Assembly (NCBI GenBank): GCA_050008495.1
Contig: JBEKMN010000009.1
Span: forward strand, 1-64,000
DNA length: 64,000 nt
Origin: CAVROP01 sp050008495
Lineage (GTDB): Bacteria; Acidobacteriota; Terriglobia; UBA7540
Reading direction: 5' to 3'
Positions 1 through 8,719 of this stretch are shown here, in pieces. The number at the start of each line of letters is the position of its first letter. Position 1 is the stretch's first letter. The notes under the pieces are model-generated. The model made no database searches. It worked only from the letters and a program-made list of their open reading frames with translations, and was not told the origin of the DNA. Position numbers and translations under genes: made by a program.

Positions 1-1
1 G

Positions 2-1465
2 AAACTCTCCGATAAGCCGATTACCGCCCGATTCGTCCGCGTTTTGATGTCGAAATCCTCAGGAACCTGCGATACGCATGGCGCGCAGGACATTCGCAAC
101 TGCGTGGGTTATGCGCTCCAGACGCTTTCCGTTGGAACGATGGATGCGAGCGGCGCGTACTCGATCGCCTACCCGGCGGATGGCGTCGAACCGAAACCTT
201 CTGTGCCCGGCGAGCGTCACCGGCATCCCCCCGGTCAGCCCACTGCCTTCCCCAACTCGGCGGCCGACACCGCAGGGAACTTCTGCGCTTCTTCCGTCGA
301 CCCCTGGCACCAGGCCGATAACCTGGTGACCGGCGGCGGCGACGAATACAACGGCATGGACAACTTCTTTACCAGCGGATTGACCATGGGGCACCCGGCG
401 CTGGTCGCCTGCGCGGCGATTTATGACACGCCCGAAGATTGCGCCAACGAGGTTGCGTACATCCACAAGCGTGGTTATCCGGTGGTGGGTATTGAGATGG
501 GCGAGGAATGCGACGGCAAGCACACCATGCCGGAAGACTACGGGGCCATCTACTGCCAATGGGCGACGGCCATTCACAAACTCGTTCCCGGCGCCAAGCT
601 GGGCGGCCCGGTTTTCGAAGGCGTCAACAAGGACATCACCCTTTGGGTCGACGACCAGGGCCGCACCTCGTGGATGGCTCGCTTCGTCGATTACCTGAAG
701 GCCCACGGACACCTTCAGGATCTCGCTTTCATGTCTTTCGAGCACTACCCATTGATGCAGAACGGCTCCGGCCCCCCCGACGAGTGGGACACGCTTTACA
801 TAGAACCGGGAATCATGAAGCACGTCCTCCAGATGTGGCGTGAGGACGGCGTTCCCAAGGACGTGCCGCTGATTATCTCCGAAAGCGGCATCACCGCCGG
901 CCGCAGCTCACGCGGTTACCTGGGCGTGACGGGCCGAGCCATCTGGGAATGCGACGCGTTCGGCACGTTCTTCGAACAGGGAGGCACGGCGTTCTACCGG
1001 CCGGCCATTAATGATGGCGCCAGCGGCGGGGGCTTTCTTGGCGCCGGAAGAGACCCTAACGGCGGCGGGGCGTACGGCACGCCGGAATACACTCCCTTCA
1101 CTTCCGCGCACATGATCAACTTCGAGTGGCTCGAGCACGGCGGGGGAGCGAACCAGATTTTCCCCGCCTCGACTGATCTTTTTGACGCCGCCGGGCGCAC
1201 GGTGATCACTTCTTACGCGGTGCATCGCCCGGATGGAACTTGGTCGTTGATGCTGATCAATCACGACCTGAATGCGGCTCACGAGATTCACCTCGTCATC
1301 GACGATGCCAAGCACGAGCACCATTCCTTCGCGGGGCCAGTCGCCCTCGTGCGGTACTGCAACACCCCCAGCGAGAACAAGAATACAACGATGACGCCCA
1401 GTCCCGACGGCATGTACACCCTGCCCATCGGATCGATTACAGTGATTCGCGGAAAACTGCTTTGA
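2..1465 (+). CDS. Clan GH-A-like glycoside hydrolase (GH39-like), 5'-truncated by window start
   Basis: The frame is open from base 2 with no stop, so the N-terminus lies outside the window; the TTG at 44 is only the first possible start inside it. Visible features fit a TIM-barrel retaining glycosidase: a segment reading GIEMGEECDG (candidate acid/base Glu, about residue 154 counted from base 44) and, about 125 residues later, LIISESGITAG (candidate nucleophile Glu, about 280). The C-terminal 100 residues (WSLMLINHDLNAAHEIHL and following) look like the beta-sandwich often attached to such barrels. Substrate cannot be told. The family is inferred from motif spacing only; GH5 or GH30-like is possible. 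No visible partner genes; the next gene is convergent. Confidence 0.6.
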   Translation, partial: KLSDKPITARFVRVLMSKSSGTCDTHGAQDIRNCVGYALQTLSVGTMDASGAYSIAYPADGVEPKPSVPGERHRHPPGQPTAFPNSAADTAGNFCASSVDPWHQADNLVTGGGDEYNGMDNFFTSGLTMGHPALVACAAIYDTPEDCANEVAYIHKRGYPVVGIEMGEECDGKHTMPEDYGAIYCQWATAIHKLVPGAKLGGPVFEGVNKDITLWVDDQGRTSWMARFVDYLKAHGHLQDLAFMSFEHYPLMQNGSGPPDEWDTLYIEPGIMKHVLQMWREDGVPKDVPLIISESGITAGRSSRGYLGVTGRAIWECDAFGTFFEQGGTAFYRPAINDGASGGGFLGAGRDPNGGGAYGTPEYTPFTSAHMINFEWLEHGGGANQIFPASTDLFDAAGRTVITSYAVHRPDGTWSLMLINHDLNAAHEIHLVIDDAKHEHHSFAGPVALVRYCNTPSENKNTTMTPSPDGMYTLPIGSITVIRGKLL

Positions 1466-1474
1466 ATTCAATGA

Positions 1475-1621
1475 TGCTTGTTGCGCCTTACCGTTGACGG
1501 TAAACCGCGCACCATACCGCTTACTGATCTCGATCTCAAAGCCAGAACCGCTGCCAATCGGGAGCGTGGCATCAACGTGAGGATTCCCACCAATCCAAAC
1601 GAGATTGTCATGGGGTTTTGA
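1475..1621 (+). other. Possible short gene or C-terminal gene remnant (about 48 codons)
   Basis: Directly after the hydrolase stop, and in the same frame, an open stretch of 48 codons ends in TGA at 1619-1621, overlapping the 3' end of mutM on the other strand. The predicted peptide (containing TVDGKPRTIPLTDLD and NPNEIVMGF) has ordinary protein-like composition. It could be the tail of a decayed gene, or a small protein starting at one of the TTG codons near 1478-1483. No ribosome binding site is obvious. I do not recognise the family. Confidence 0.25.
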
Positions 1622-2471
1622 CCAATCGCATCTTGGCGACGTGGCGGGGACGCGGCTGGCACCAGGGGCAGAAATGGCTGCTGCGCCCGGCGATCACCAG
1701 GCGCCGGATCGGCCGGCGACAGCGGCGGCAGGGCTCTCCGGTGCGCTGGTAAACCCGCAGGCGCGGCTCGTAGTTGCCGGGGCGGCCCTCGATGTCAACG
1801 TAATCCCGAAAGCTGGTGCCTTGGAGCTTCACCGCATGGTCAAGTACTTTTCTGACAGCCTTGAAGAGCCGGCGGGCCTTCAAAGCAGAAACCCTGCCCG
1901 GCTGCGCCAGCGGGTGGATTCCGGCCACAAACAGCGACTCGTCCGCATAGATGTTGCCGAGGCCTGCGAGCAACTGCTGGTTCATCAGCCAGCTTTTGAT
2001 GGCGCCATGCCGTCCGCGCATGGCGTTCAGGAACTGAGCCTCGGTCGCTTCCTGCGCGTCCGGGCCGAGGCGGTCGAACACGGATTCCAGTTCCTCACGC
2101 GTGCAGGAACGCAATCTACCAAAGCGGCGCACGTCGCGAAAGCGCAGCTCATCGTGCTCACCGACGGCGAGCAGCACGTGGGTGTGTGGCGCGAGAGGGG
2201 TTTCGCGCGCGGAGACGGTGAACTGCCCGGTCATGCCGAGCCGCACGAGAAGATAACGAGGCGGCGTGTTCTCGGCCTCGAGCTCGAGAGCGAGCGCCTT
2301 GCCCTTGCGCCGCATCGAAACGACAGTCCGCCCCTCGACCTCAGCGACGAACTGCTCCGGCGAGCCCGCAATAACGCCCGGATGGCGGACCTCGACGGAG
2401 AGGATGCGGCGCCCCAAGGCATGCTGCTTCAGACCTCGCAGAACCGTTTCGACTTCGGGAAGTTCGGGCAC
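1608..2471 (-). CDS. mutM: Formamidopyrimidine-DNA glycosylase (Fpg/MutM)
   Basis: Base-excision repair enzyme that removes oxidised purines such as 8-oxoguanine and cuts the abasic site. The frame is open upstream, but the family always begins PELPEVET, with Pro2 and Glu3 catalytic after Met removal; that sequence follows a GTG at 2471-2469, so I start there (287 residues, the usual family length). The C-terminal zinc finger is visible as CRRC ... CPWC, followed by a short basic tail. The domain order is normal: N-terminal beta-sandwich, H2TH region with LLAGLGNIYADE, zinc finger. It is separated from the upstream permease by 140 bp of repeats, so it may not be co-transcribed. Identification is secure. 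Confidence 0.96.
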   Translation of the reverse strand: MPELPEVETVLRGLKQHALGRRILSVEVRHPGVIAGSPEQFVAEVEGRTVVSMRRKGKALALELEAENTPPRYLLVRLGMTGQFTVSARETPLAPHTHVLLAVGEHDELRFRDVRRFGRLRSCTREELESVFDRLGPDAQEATEAQFLNAMRGRHGAIKSWLMNQQLLAGLGNIYADESLFVAGIHPLAQPGRVSALKARRLFKAVRKVLDHAVKLQGTSFRDYVDIEGRPGNYEPRLRVYQRTGEPCRRCRRPIRRLVIAGRSSHFCPWCQPRPRHVAKMRLVKTP

Positions 2472-2480
2472 AGGGAATTC

Positions 2481-2602
2481 TAAATTATAAATGGTGAATA
2501 GTGAATTGCGAATAGTGAATAGTAAATTGCGGAGCCGATGAGGCAGCCGCGTTTCCGCTGAAACGCACTCCCGGCTGAAGGCTGATGGCTGACAGCTTGT
2601 TG
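2481..2602. repeat. Heptamer tandem repeats between mutM and the permease
   Basis: Two imperfect arrays: units of the type GAATAGT around 2486-2527, and units of the type GCTGAAG/GCTGATG/GCTGACA around 2575-2600. Both have a 7-bp period. The first resembles the array at 54534-54596. Confidence 0.7.
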
Positions 2603-2611
2603 TTCTGGCAC

Positions 2612-5032
2612 CTATTCGTGGCGCAGCGCCAGAATGGGATCGACCTTGGTGGCCCGGTGAGCCGGCAAGTAAGCGGCCAGCAAACCTGTGAAGGCAACCA
2701 GCAGGGCGGATAAGGCCAGTACCCCCGGGTTCAGAGAAGAAACACCGAACAACAAACTTTGGAGCAAGCGGTTCGTGGCGAGAGACGCAACGAGACCGAG
2801 CGCCAGTCCGGTGCCAAGCAGCGCGACCGCCTGCTTGAGCACCATGGAGAGCACCTCGAAGCGGCCGGCACCCAGCGCTATTCGCACGCCGATTTCCCGC
2901 GTGCGCCGCGTCACGGAGTACGCCATCACGCCATACAGCCCCACCGTGGTCAACAACAGCGCCAGGCCCGAAAAGCAACCGAACAGCAATGTGTGGAAGC
3001 GCTCCTCAGTGATCTGTGTCGCAAGCAGTTCGTCCATGGTACGGACTTGAAACACAGGAACGGCCGGGTCGAGCGCCGCCACTTGTTCGCGAATTGCGGT
3101 TTCCAAGGTTTGAGGCGGAACAGCGGTTCGCAGCAATACCACCGGAGGCTGCCAGGGAAGCTGCTTATAGGGGAAGTAGTAGATGGGCTGCGGCTCGGCA
3201 TCAAGGGCGAACAGCTTGGCGCTGCCCACTACGCCCACGATTTCTTCGGGCGACGGCGGCCGGCCGGGAGCACCGGCGCCTGAAGTGATGCGTTTGCCGA
3301 GCACGTCTTCACCCGGAAAGTATTTGTCTGCGAATGCCTTGTTGACAATCAAGACGCGCGGCGCCTTGGCGTCGTCGAGTTCGGTGAAGAACCGGCCTTT
3401 GAGCAGCGGAATCCCGGCCGTGGAAAAGTATCCCGGCGTGGCAAAGGCCATGCGCGCGTGGGGCCGGTTGGGCTGCGCTGCGGGCCGCTCTTCGATATTG
3501 AATGCCACAACCGCGCTGTCGCCACCTAGAGGCAGCGGCCAAACTCCGGCAGCGGATTTTACGCCCGGCAAGGCGCGCAGGCGTTCCAGCAATTGATCGT
3601 AGAACGTCTCTTGGCGGGGCGTGTCGTATTGCGATCCGGGGAGGCTGAACCAGAAAGTAAGCAGATGGTCCGGGTTCAGGCCCAGATCGCTCTTTTCCAG
3701 GCGCAGAAAACTCGACATTAACAATCCGGCTCCGCTGACCAGGACCAAGCCTAGCGTCACCTGCGCGATCACCAACGCGCCGCGGATACGTTCGTGCCTT
3801 TTTGTGCCGCCGCGCCCCTGCTCCTTCAGTGAACGAGTGAGATCAACCCTCGATGCCTCGAGGGCGGGCGCCATTCCAAAGAGCACGCTGGTGACGAGAA
3901 CGAGCAGAAACGAAAAGGCGACCACCCAGGCGTCGATTTGAGTCTGGGCAAGACGCGGGATGCTCTGGCCGCCCAAGGGCAGCGCCGCTCGCAGGGCGTA
4001 CTCCGCCAGGAAGACGCCTGCCGCTCCGCCCAGGACCGCCAGCATCAGGCTTTCGGTCAGGAGCTGCCGGACCACTCTGCGGCGGCCCGCCCCCAAAGCG
4101 GCCCGCACAGCCATTTCGCGAGTGCGGTTGGCGGTCCGGGCAAGGAGCAGATTGGCGATATTCGCACAGGCGATCAGAAGCACTAACCCGACCGCGCCGA
4201 GCAAGATCATCAGCGGCGTGCGCGATTCACCGACCAGGGTGTCGAGTTCCGGGCGGACCGAGGCCTGGCTGTAGTTTGCGTTGTAGTCATGATATTGCTT
4301 GGCCAGGGCTGCCGCGATTACATTGAGGTCGGCGCGCGCCTGCTCGATGCTGACTCCCGGCTTGAGACGCCCGAGTCCAGTCAACATGCGAGCTCCGCGC
4401 TGATCGAACATTTCGCGGTCATCTGCGATGGTGGTCCAAAGCTGAAGGTTGGGCGAGTCGACTGGAAAGCTGAAACCGCTGGGCGCCACGCCCACCACAG
4501 TATAGGGTATTTGGTTGAGCGTGATGCTGCGGCCCAAGATGCTGCGATCGCCCCCGAATTGCGACTGCCAAAGCTTGTGGCTAAGCACCACCACATGCGT
4601 ACCGGGCTTTTCCTCGGAAGGCAGGAAACCACGGCCCAATGCCGGCTGGATGCCAAGAGCCGGGAACATATCCCATGTGACCATGCCAGCGTCGAGCTGT
4701 ACCGGCGCGCCGTAGCCCGTCAGCGTCAGGTTCGCGGAGTGGCCTGTCACGAAATGCTCGAAGACGTGATTGCGCGCGCGCAGGTCGAAGAAGTTGGGAA
4801 ACGAGAGGCTCTCGGTGGCCAGGGCGCCGTGCGAGTTCGTCAACTCGACTGCCACCAGCCGGTCAGGTTGCGCGTAGGGAAGCGGCTTCAGCAGGACAGT
4901 GTTGACGACGCTGAAGATGGCTGTGTTGGCGCCAATGCCCAGCGCCAGCGTCAGCACCGCCACGGCGGTAAAACCGGGGTTCTTCGCCAGCACGCGCAGG
5001 CCGTAACGAAGGTCTTGGAACAACGCCCCCAT
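2612..5032 (-). CDS. ADOP-family ABC transporter permease (MacB/FtsX-like)
   Basis: Large (806 aa) integral membrane permease of the MacB type with two FtsX modules. The N-terminal signature DLRYGLRVLAKNPGFTAV followed by LALGIGANTAIFSVVN is typical of ADOP (acidobacterial duplicated orphan permease) proteins. A periplasmic MacB_PCD domain follows, then a three-helix FtsX block near residues 285-430, a second periplasmic domain, and a second FtsX block at the C-terminus (TRRTREIGVRIALGAG). An ATG at 5032 preceded by GAGGAGG sets the start; the frame extends 29 codons further up without a better signal. No ATPase gene is adjacent, as usual for orphan members. The exported substrate is unknown; members are linked to efflux or lipoprotein and peptide export. 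Confidence 0.9.
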   Translation of the reverse strand: MGALFQDLRYGLRVLAKNPGFTAVAVLTLALGIGANTAIFSVVNTVLLKPLPYAQPDRLVAVELTNSHGALATESLSFPNFFDLRARNHVFEHFVTGHSANLTLTGYGAPVQLDAGMVTWDMFPALGIQPALGRGFLPSEEKPGTHVVVLSHKLWQSQFGGDRSILGRSITLNQIPYTVVGVAPSGFSFPVDSPNLQLWTTIADDREMFDQRGARMLTGLGRLKPGVSIEQARADLNVIAAALAKQYHDYNANYSQASVRPELDTLVGESRTPLMILLGAVGLVLLIACANIANLLLARTANRTREMAVRAALGAGRRRVVRQLLTESLMLAVLGGAAGVFLAEYALRAALPLGGQSIPRLAQTQIDAWVVAFSFLLVLVTSVLFGMAPALEASRVDLTRSLKEQGRGGTKRHERIRGALVIAQVTLGLVLVSGAGLLMSSFLRLEKSDLGLNPDHLLTFWFSLPGSQYDTPRQETFYDQLLERLRALPGVKSAAGVWPLPLGGDSAVVAFNIEERPAAQPNRPHARMAFATPGYFSTAGIPLLKGRFFTELDDAKAPRVLIVNKAFADKYFPGEDVLGKRITSGAGAPGRPPSPEEIVGVVGSAKLFALDAEPQPIYYFPYKQLPWQPPVVLLRTAVPPQTLETAIREQVAALDPAVPVFQVRTMDELLATQITEERFHTLLFGCFSGLALLLTTVGLYGVMAYSVTRRTREIGVRIALGAGRFEVLSMVLKQAVALLGTGLALGLVASLATNRLLQSLLFGVSSLNPGVLALSALLVAFTGLLAAYLPAHRATKVDPILALRHE

Positions 5033-5316
5033 CAAGCGCCTCCTCTCATCTTTCAAAGCGCAGTCGGCAGACTTTCGACTTCTAGCCGCCTGGAAGCTTT
5101 TGGGCAATTCGGACGCCACTTTGAAAGTTAGCTAAGTCATTTAATAACAGCCTGATAGAGGCTTGGCGAGGTCTCAAGTAAGCGTGCCATGTCCGGTTTT
5201 GGGATTGGCCTATCCACAATTGGGACATTCCGTCATCGGGACGGCCTCTGTGGCCACCCTCGCAGCCGCAGAGGCCGCCCCTACAACTGCGCTGGATGGA
5301 AAGACGGGCCCGCGGA
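5033..5316. other. Intergenic region with a paired-hairpin element
   Basis: No coding signal. Around 5237-5284 there is a paired inverted repeat (GACGGCCTCTGTGGCC ... GGCCGCCCCTACA) that shares its right end GCCCCTAC with elements at 14096-14148 and 34718-34771. Nothing else recognised. Confidence 0.5.
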
Positions 5317-5622
5317 TTACACAGCTACTTTGATCTCACCCGCCTCGACTTGCACGGGGTAGGTAGCGAGTTTGAGGGCACGATCGCCGACATTCTCGCC
5401 GGTGCGAACGTTGTACTCCCACTGATGCCAAGGGCAAACAACCACCTCGCCCATGAGTTCACCTTCGCCGAGGGGTCCGCCTTGGTGCAAGCAGGTGTTG
5501 TCGGTGGCGTAGATCGTGCCGCCCACGTTGAAAAGCGCAAGCGTCTTCCCGGCCACTTCGACCACCTTCGCCGATCCGGGGGAAAGTTCAGAAAGGCTTG
5601 CGGCTTTCACAAATTCGGCCAT
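5317..5622 (-). CDS. Rieske [2Fe-2S] ferredoxin-like protein
   Basis: Small soluble Rieske protein, 101 aa. Both cluster-binding motifs are present: TCLHQGG (Cys44, His46) and CPWHQWEY (Cys63, His66). Length, lack of a membrane segment and the C-terminal VQVEAGEIKVAV fit the ferredoxin component of dioxygenase-type systems or NirD-like proteins rather than a cytochrome bc1 Rieske subunit. The start at 5622 is chosen because AAGGAGAG lies just upstream; the frame continues 24 codons beyond it. It follows nuoB by 81 bp on the same strand, so the pair may share a transcript. No oxygenase gene is nearby, so its electron partner is unknown. Confidence 0.88.
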   Translation of the reverse strand: MAEFVKAASLSELSPGSAKVVEVAGKTLALFNVGGTIYATDNTCLHQGGPLGEGELMGEVVVCPWHQWEYNVRTGENVGDRALKLATYPVQVEAGEIKVAV

Positions 5623-5703
5623 GTGCGACTCTCCTTCGTGAAGTCGGCTTGACGCCGTTAAATCGCAAGACGAACTCGCCGCGACAGTGACCACTCGAAG
5701 ACC

Positions 5704-6279
5704 CTAACCAATTTGGACCATTTCCGGCGTTCCGGGCTTGCCGATGCGGACGGATTTCTTGAACTCTTCCAGCATGCTCTCTTCCAGGCGGACCTCGGTG
5801 GGGCGCTTGCCCAGGCTCATGCTGTCGATCTTCTCCTGGAGCTTCAGCAGAGCATAGAAGAGGTTTTCGGGGCGCGGGGGGCAGCCCACCACGTAAACGT
5901 CCACGGGCACGATCTTGTCAACACCCTGAAGCACCGCATAGGTATTGAACGGGCCGCCCACGCTCGAGCAGGCGCCCATGGAGATGCACCACTTCGGGGC
6001 CGGCATCTGCTCCCAGATTCGCTTGACGGCGGGCGCCATCTTCAGGGTCACCGTGCCGGACACAATCATGAGGTCGGATTGGCGCGGGCTGGGACGAAAC
6101 ACTTCCGCTCCGAAGCGCGCCATGTCGAAGCGCGAAGTGGTGGAAGCGATCATCTCAATGGCGCAGCACGCCAAACCAAAGGTGAGCGGCCAAAGGGAAG
6201 ACTTGCGCGCCCAGTTGAAAATCTGGTCCACCGTGGTGACGATGAAATTCTGTTCAAAGCGATTCTCAATCCAGCCCAT
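5704..6279 (-). CDS. nuoB: NADH-quinone oxidoreductase subunit B (NuoB)
   Basis: Complex I subunit carrying the N2 [4Fe-4S] cluster next to the quinone site, at the cytoplasmic face of the membrane arm junction. All four ligands are visible with normal spacing: tandem Cys38-Cys39 in GLACCAIEM, Cys104 in SMGACSSVGG and Cys133 in VVGCPPRPE. The full length of 191 aa is slightly longer than the minimal family, with an acidic C-terminal extension. Unusually, no other nuo gene flanks it; the neighbours are a Rieske ferredoxin downstream and sugar-type dehydrogenases upstream. It may be the sole NuoB of a split nuo set or an extra paralogue of a [NiFe]-hydrogenase-like complex. The family is certain, the complex inferred. 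Confidence 0.95.
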   Translation of the reverse strand: MGWIENRFEQNFIVTTVDQIFNWARKSSLWPLTFGLACCAIEMIASTTSRFDMARFGAEVFRPSPRQSDLMIVSGTVTLKMAPAVKRIWEQMPAPKWCISMGACSSVGGPFNTYAVLQGVDKIVPVDVYVVGCPPRPENLFYALLKLQEKIDSMSLGKRPTEVRLEESMLEEFKKSVRIGKPGTPEMVQIG

Positions 6280-6333
6280 ACTTCTGCCTCGATCCTCGCG
6301 CGGAATTATTCAGCATTCGGTCGCCCAGCCCCC

Positions 6334-6339
6334 ATTATA
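6334..6339 (-). promoter_or_regulatory. Candidate -10 box upstream of nuoB
   Basis: Perfect TATAAT on the minus strand, 55 bp before the nuoB ATG. No convincing -35 hexamer lies 16-18 bp upstream, so this is only a tentative promoter. Confidence 0.35.
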
Positions 6340-6379
6340 CCGCTAAAGGCGACTGGACGACGTGAAGTCCATAGCCCCC

Positions 6380-7450
6380 TCACCAAACGTCTTGTTCGTC
6401 GGTGAGCGGCAAATCCACGGGAGCATCTTGCTTGGCTGATTGATACATGGCGAGCGCCCACTCGAGAGTCGGGCGCACACTGGCGAGTGTGATCATGGGT
6501 TCGCGGCCGTGTTCAATTGCGGCAGCCATATCCTCAATCACGGCTTGATGGTCCTGGAAGCCGAGAGCGGCCGCGCCCGTGGCGCCGGTCGCCGCGGCGG
6601 CGCTTCCGTAGTGGCGGATTTCTTCATCCTCCGGCCGCTGATCCTTGAACTTCCAGGTGTCCATGCGCTCGCCCACCATGATCGCCGTGCCGAATTCCCC
6701 GTTCACTTCAATTCGAATATCAGTGCCCGGCCACAGCGCCGTTGAGGCCTGCACTACGCCTTGCGCACCGCTCTGATAGGTCACGAAGGCCAGTACAGTA
6801 TCTTCGACGGGGATGCTCGGGTGCGCGAGGTTGGTCATTTGCGCCTGCACTTGCTTGACCGGGCCGGCGAGATATTGGAGCAGATCGATGTAATGGAAGG
6901 CCTGCTGAATGGTGACACCCGCCCCGGAACGCCGCTGCGTGCGCCAACCGTCCGAAGTGTAGTAGTCGATGGGACGGAACCATTTCATATACGTATCGGC
7001 CTGAAGGATTCTCCCGAAGCGGCCCTCCAGAATCGCTTTGCGGATGGCCTGCACGGCGCGGCGCGTCCGGCATTGAAGAACTACGCCAAGCTTCACGCCG
7101 GCGGCTGCGCTAGCTTTTTGCATCTTATCCACTTCCCGTAATGACATGGCAGGCGGTTTTTCCACCAGGACGTGCTTCCCGGCGCGCGCGGCCTTGAGCG
7201 CGGCGTCAACGTGCAGATGGTTGGGAGTGAGTATACAAATCACTTGCACTTCGGGATCGAGGAGCATCTGCTCCAGGCTGGTGTATGCCTTGCATTCGAA
7301 TTCACTCGTGAACTTGGCCAGGCGATCGGCATACAAGTCTGAGGCGCCCACCAGGCGGCCGAGGTTCGAGGCCCGAATCGCCTTGGCATGGAAGGGGGCA
7401 ATCAGCCCCGTCCCGAGCAGTCCAAAACCCAACCTTGAATCTGTTCCCAT
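6380..7450 (-). CDS. Gfo/Idh/MocA-family NAD(P)-dependent dehydrogenase
   Basis: Predicted cytoplasmic oxidoreductase acting on a sugar, inositol or related polyol. The N-terminal Rossmann fold shows FGLLGTGLIAPFHAKAI, then ILTPNHLH and the family EKP motif (HVLVEKPPAMS). The C-terminal alpha/beta domain carries FHYIDLLQYLAGP with the usual catalytic-region His-Asp. Length 356 aa is normal. A GGGGGT stretch precedes the ATG. It lies on the same strand as, but 230 bp downstream of, the Zn-dehydrogenase operon, with a hairpin-rich repeat between, so co-transcription is uncertain. Substrate unknown. Confidence 0.88.
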   Translation of the reverse strand: MGTDSRLGFGLLGTGLIAPFHAKAIRASNLGRLVGASDLYADRLAKFTSEFECKAYTSLEQMLLDPEVQVICILTPNHLHVDAALKAARAGKHVLVEKPPAMSLREVDKMQKASAAAGVKLGVVLQCRTRRAVQAIRKAILEGRFGRILQADTYMKWFRPIDYYTSDGWRTQRRSGAGVTIQQAFHYIDLLQYLAGPVKQVQAQMTNLAHPSIPVEDTVLAFVTYQSGAQGVVQASTALWPGTDIRIEVNGEFGTAIMVGERMDTWKFKDQRPEDEEIRHYGSAAAATGATGAAALGFQDHQAVIEDMAAAIEHGREPMITLASVRPTLEWALAMYQSAKQDAPVDLPLTDEQDVW

Positions 7451-7483
7451 CAGACCCCCACTTGACTGTCATTCCGAGCCCAT

Positions 7484-7652
7484 CGCTTTCATCCTGAGCG
7501 AAGCGAAGGATCTCGCTCTGGGTGCTCAGGGTAAACTCCGCGAAGAATCTCGCCCTGATCCCGACTTTCAATATGCTCCTTGGTCCATTTTGGCTTCCAG
7601 CCCCCGCCTAGCCAGGGCGAGATTCCTCGCTCCGCTCGGAATGACATCGGCC
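7484..7652. repeat. Inverted-repeat element of the CATCCTGAGCGAAGCGAAGG family
   Basis: Left arm reads TTCATCCTGAGCGAAGCGAA at about 7490 and the right arm ends CGCTCGGAATGACATC at about 7652, with extra internal arms GCGAAGAATCTCGCCCTG and CAGGGCGAGATTCCTCGC. It is a degenerate, larger relative of the elements at 17224-17308, 32825-32917 and 42878-42973. Confidence 0.65.
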
Positions 7653-7681
7653 TTATAGCTCCCGGTACCATTTCTGTGCGT

Positions 7682-8719
7682 TCACTCGGGAATCAGTAGA
7701 ACCTTCAACGCCCGCTTCGCCTCAATATCCTCGAAGGCGTTCTTCCATTCCAGCAGGGGCGCGCGGCGTGTGATGATCTCGCCTGCCGGCAACTGGCCGT
7801 TGGCCAGAAGGTGAATCGTTCTATCCCAGCTTGTGTAGCTGGTCGACAGGTTGAAGAGCACGTCGCACACCTTGAACGCCGCCTTATCCCACGGAAACAG
7901 GATTGAGTCCTTGCCGGTCAAGCCGATCACGCAGATGCGTCCCTTCTTGCGAATCAGTTCGACGGTCGAGGCAATCGCCGGAGCCGCGCCGCTGCATTCG
8001 ATGACAAGATCCGCGCCCAGCCCTCCCGTGAGTTCCTGCACGATCTTGACAGGGTCTTGCTGCGCGACATTAATCACCGTTCCGAATCCAAGCTCCCTCG
8101 CTTTTCTCAGGCGCAAAGCCTCATCCGCCGGCGTTCCCACAATAACCACTTGCCGCGCACCGGCGGCCCGCGCTGTGAGGGCCGCAAGCAAGCCAATGGG
8201 CCCCGGCCCCAGAACCACCACAAAATCGCCCGCATCAATTCTGGCCCGCTCTACGACGTCGTGCACGGCGTTGGCGGCCGGCTCCACTACGGCAGCCAGT
8301 TCATAGCTCATGGAGTCCGGGATGCGGTGCAGGAGGCGCTCGGGCATTTTCAGGTATTTTGCAAAGGCGCCGTCGATCCCCCAGCCGGGGGAGCGCTTCA
8401 GCGGGCAGATCTGAATGTTTCCGGTGCGGCACAGGTAGCAGTGTCCGCAGGCGCGCGTGTGCGGCTCGCCCACCACCCGCTCGCCGGTCTTGAAGAGTCC
8501 GGTCTCCGGACCGACCTCGACGATGCGGCCTGAGAACTCGTGCCCCAAAATTACCGGAGGCCAGTAAGGGAATTCATCGTGCCAGACATGCACGTCCGTT
8601 CCGCAGATTCCGCAGGCTTGAACTTCGATGAGCACCTCTCCAGGGCCTGGCGACGGCTCGGGGACATCACGGATCTCGAGAAAGCCCGCGCCCTTTTGAG
8701 TTTTCACCAGAGCTTTCAT
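7682..8719 (-). CDS. Zinc-dependent alcohol/polyol dehydrogenase (sorbitol or threonine dehydrogenase-like)
   Basis: Medium-chain dehydrogenase, 345 aa. Catalytic zinc site: ACGICGTDVHVWH and GHEFSG; structural zinc lobe: CGHCYLCRTGNIQIC with four cysteines; NAD-binding GPGPIGLLAALTARAAG. This arrangement is shared by sorbitol, L-threonine 3- and related dehydrogenases; the specific substrate cannot be read from sequence alone. The start ATG at 8719 overlaps the stop of the upstream M20 gene as ATGA and has GGAGGCG upstream, so translation is probably coupled; an in-frame ATG seven codons earlier lies inside the M20 gene and is less likely. Third gene of an aminotransferase - M20 - dehydrogenase operon. 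Confidence 0.9.
   Translation of the reverse strand: MKALVKTQKGAGFLEIRDVPEPSPGPGEVLIEVQACGICGTDVHVWHDEFPYWPPVILGHEFSGRIVEVGPETGLFKTGERVVGEPHTRACGHCYLCRTGNIQICPLKRSPGWGIDGAFAKYLKMPERLLHRIPDSMSYELAAVVEPAANAVHDVVERARIDAGDFVVVLGPGPIGLLAALTARAAGARQVVIVGTPADEALRLRKARELGFGTVINVAQQDPVKIVQELTGGLGADLVIECSGAAPAIASTVELIRKKGRICVIGLTGKDSILFPWDKAAFKVCDVLFNLSTSYTSWDRTIHLLANGQLPAGEIITRRAPLLEWKNAFEDIEAKRALKVLLIPE

Noticed and set aside
1608..2978. MutM with a long N-terminal extension to 2978
   Set aside because: The extension crosses repeats and the permease gene; the family needs PELPEVET directly after the start, which fits GTG 2471.
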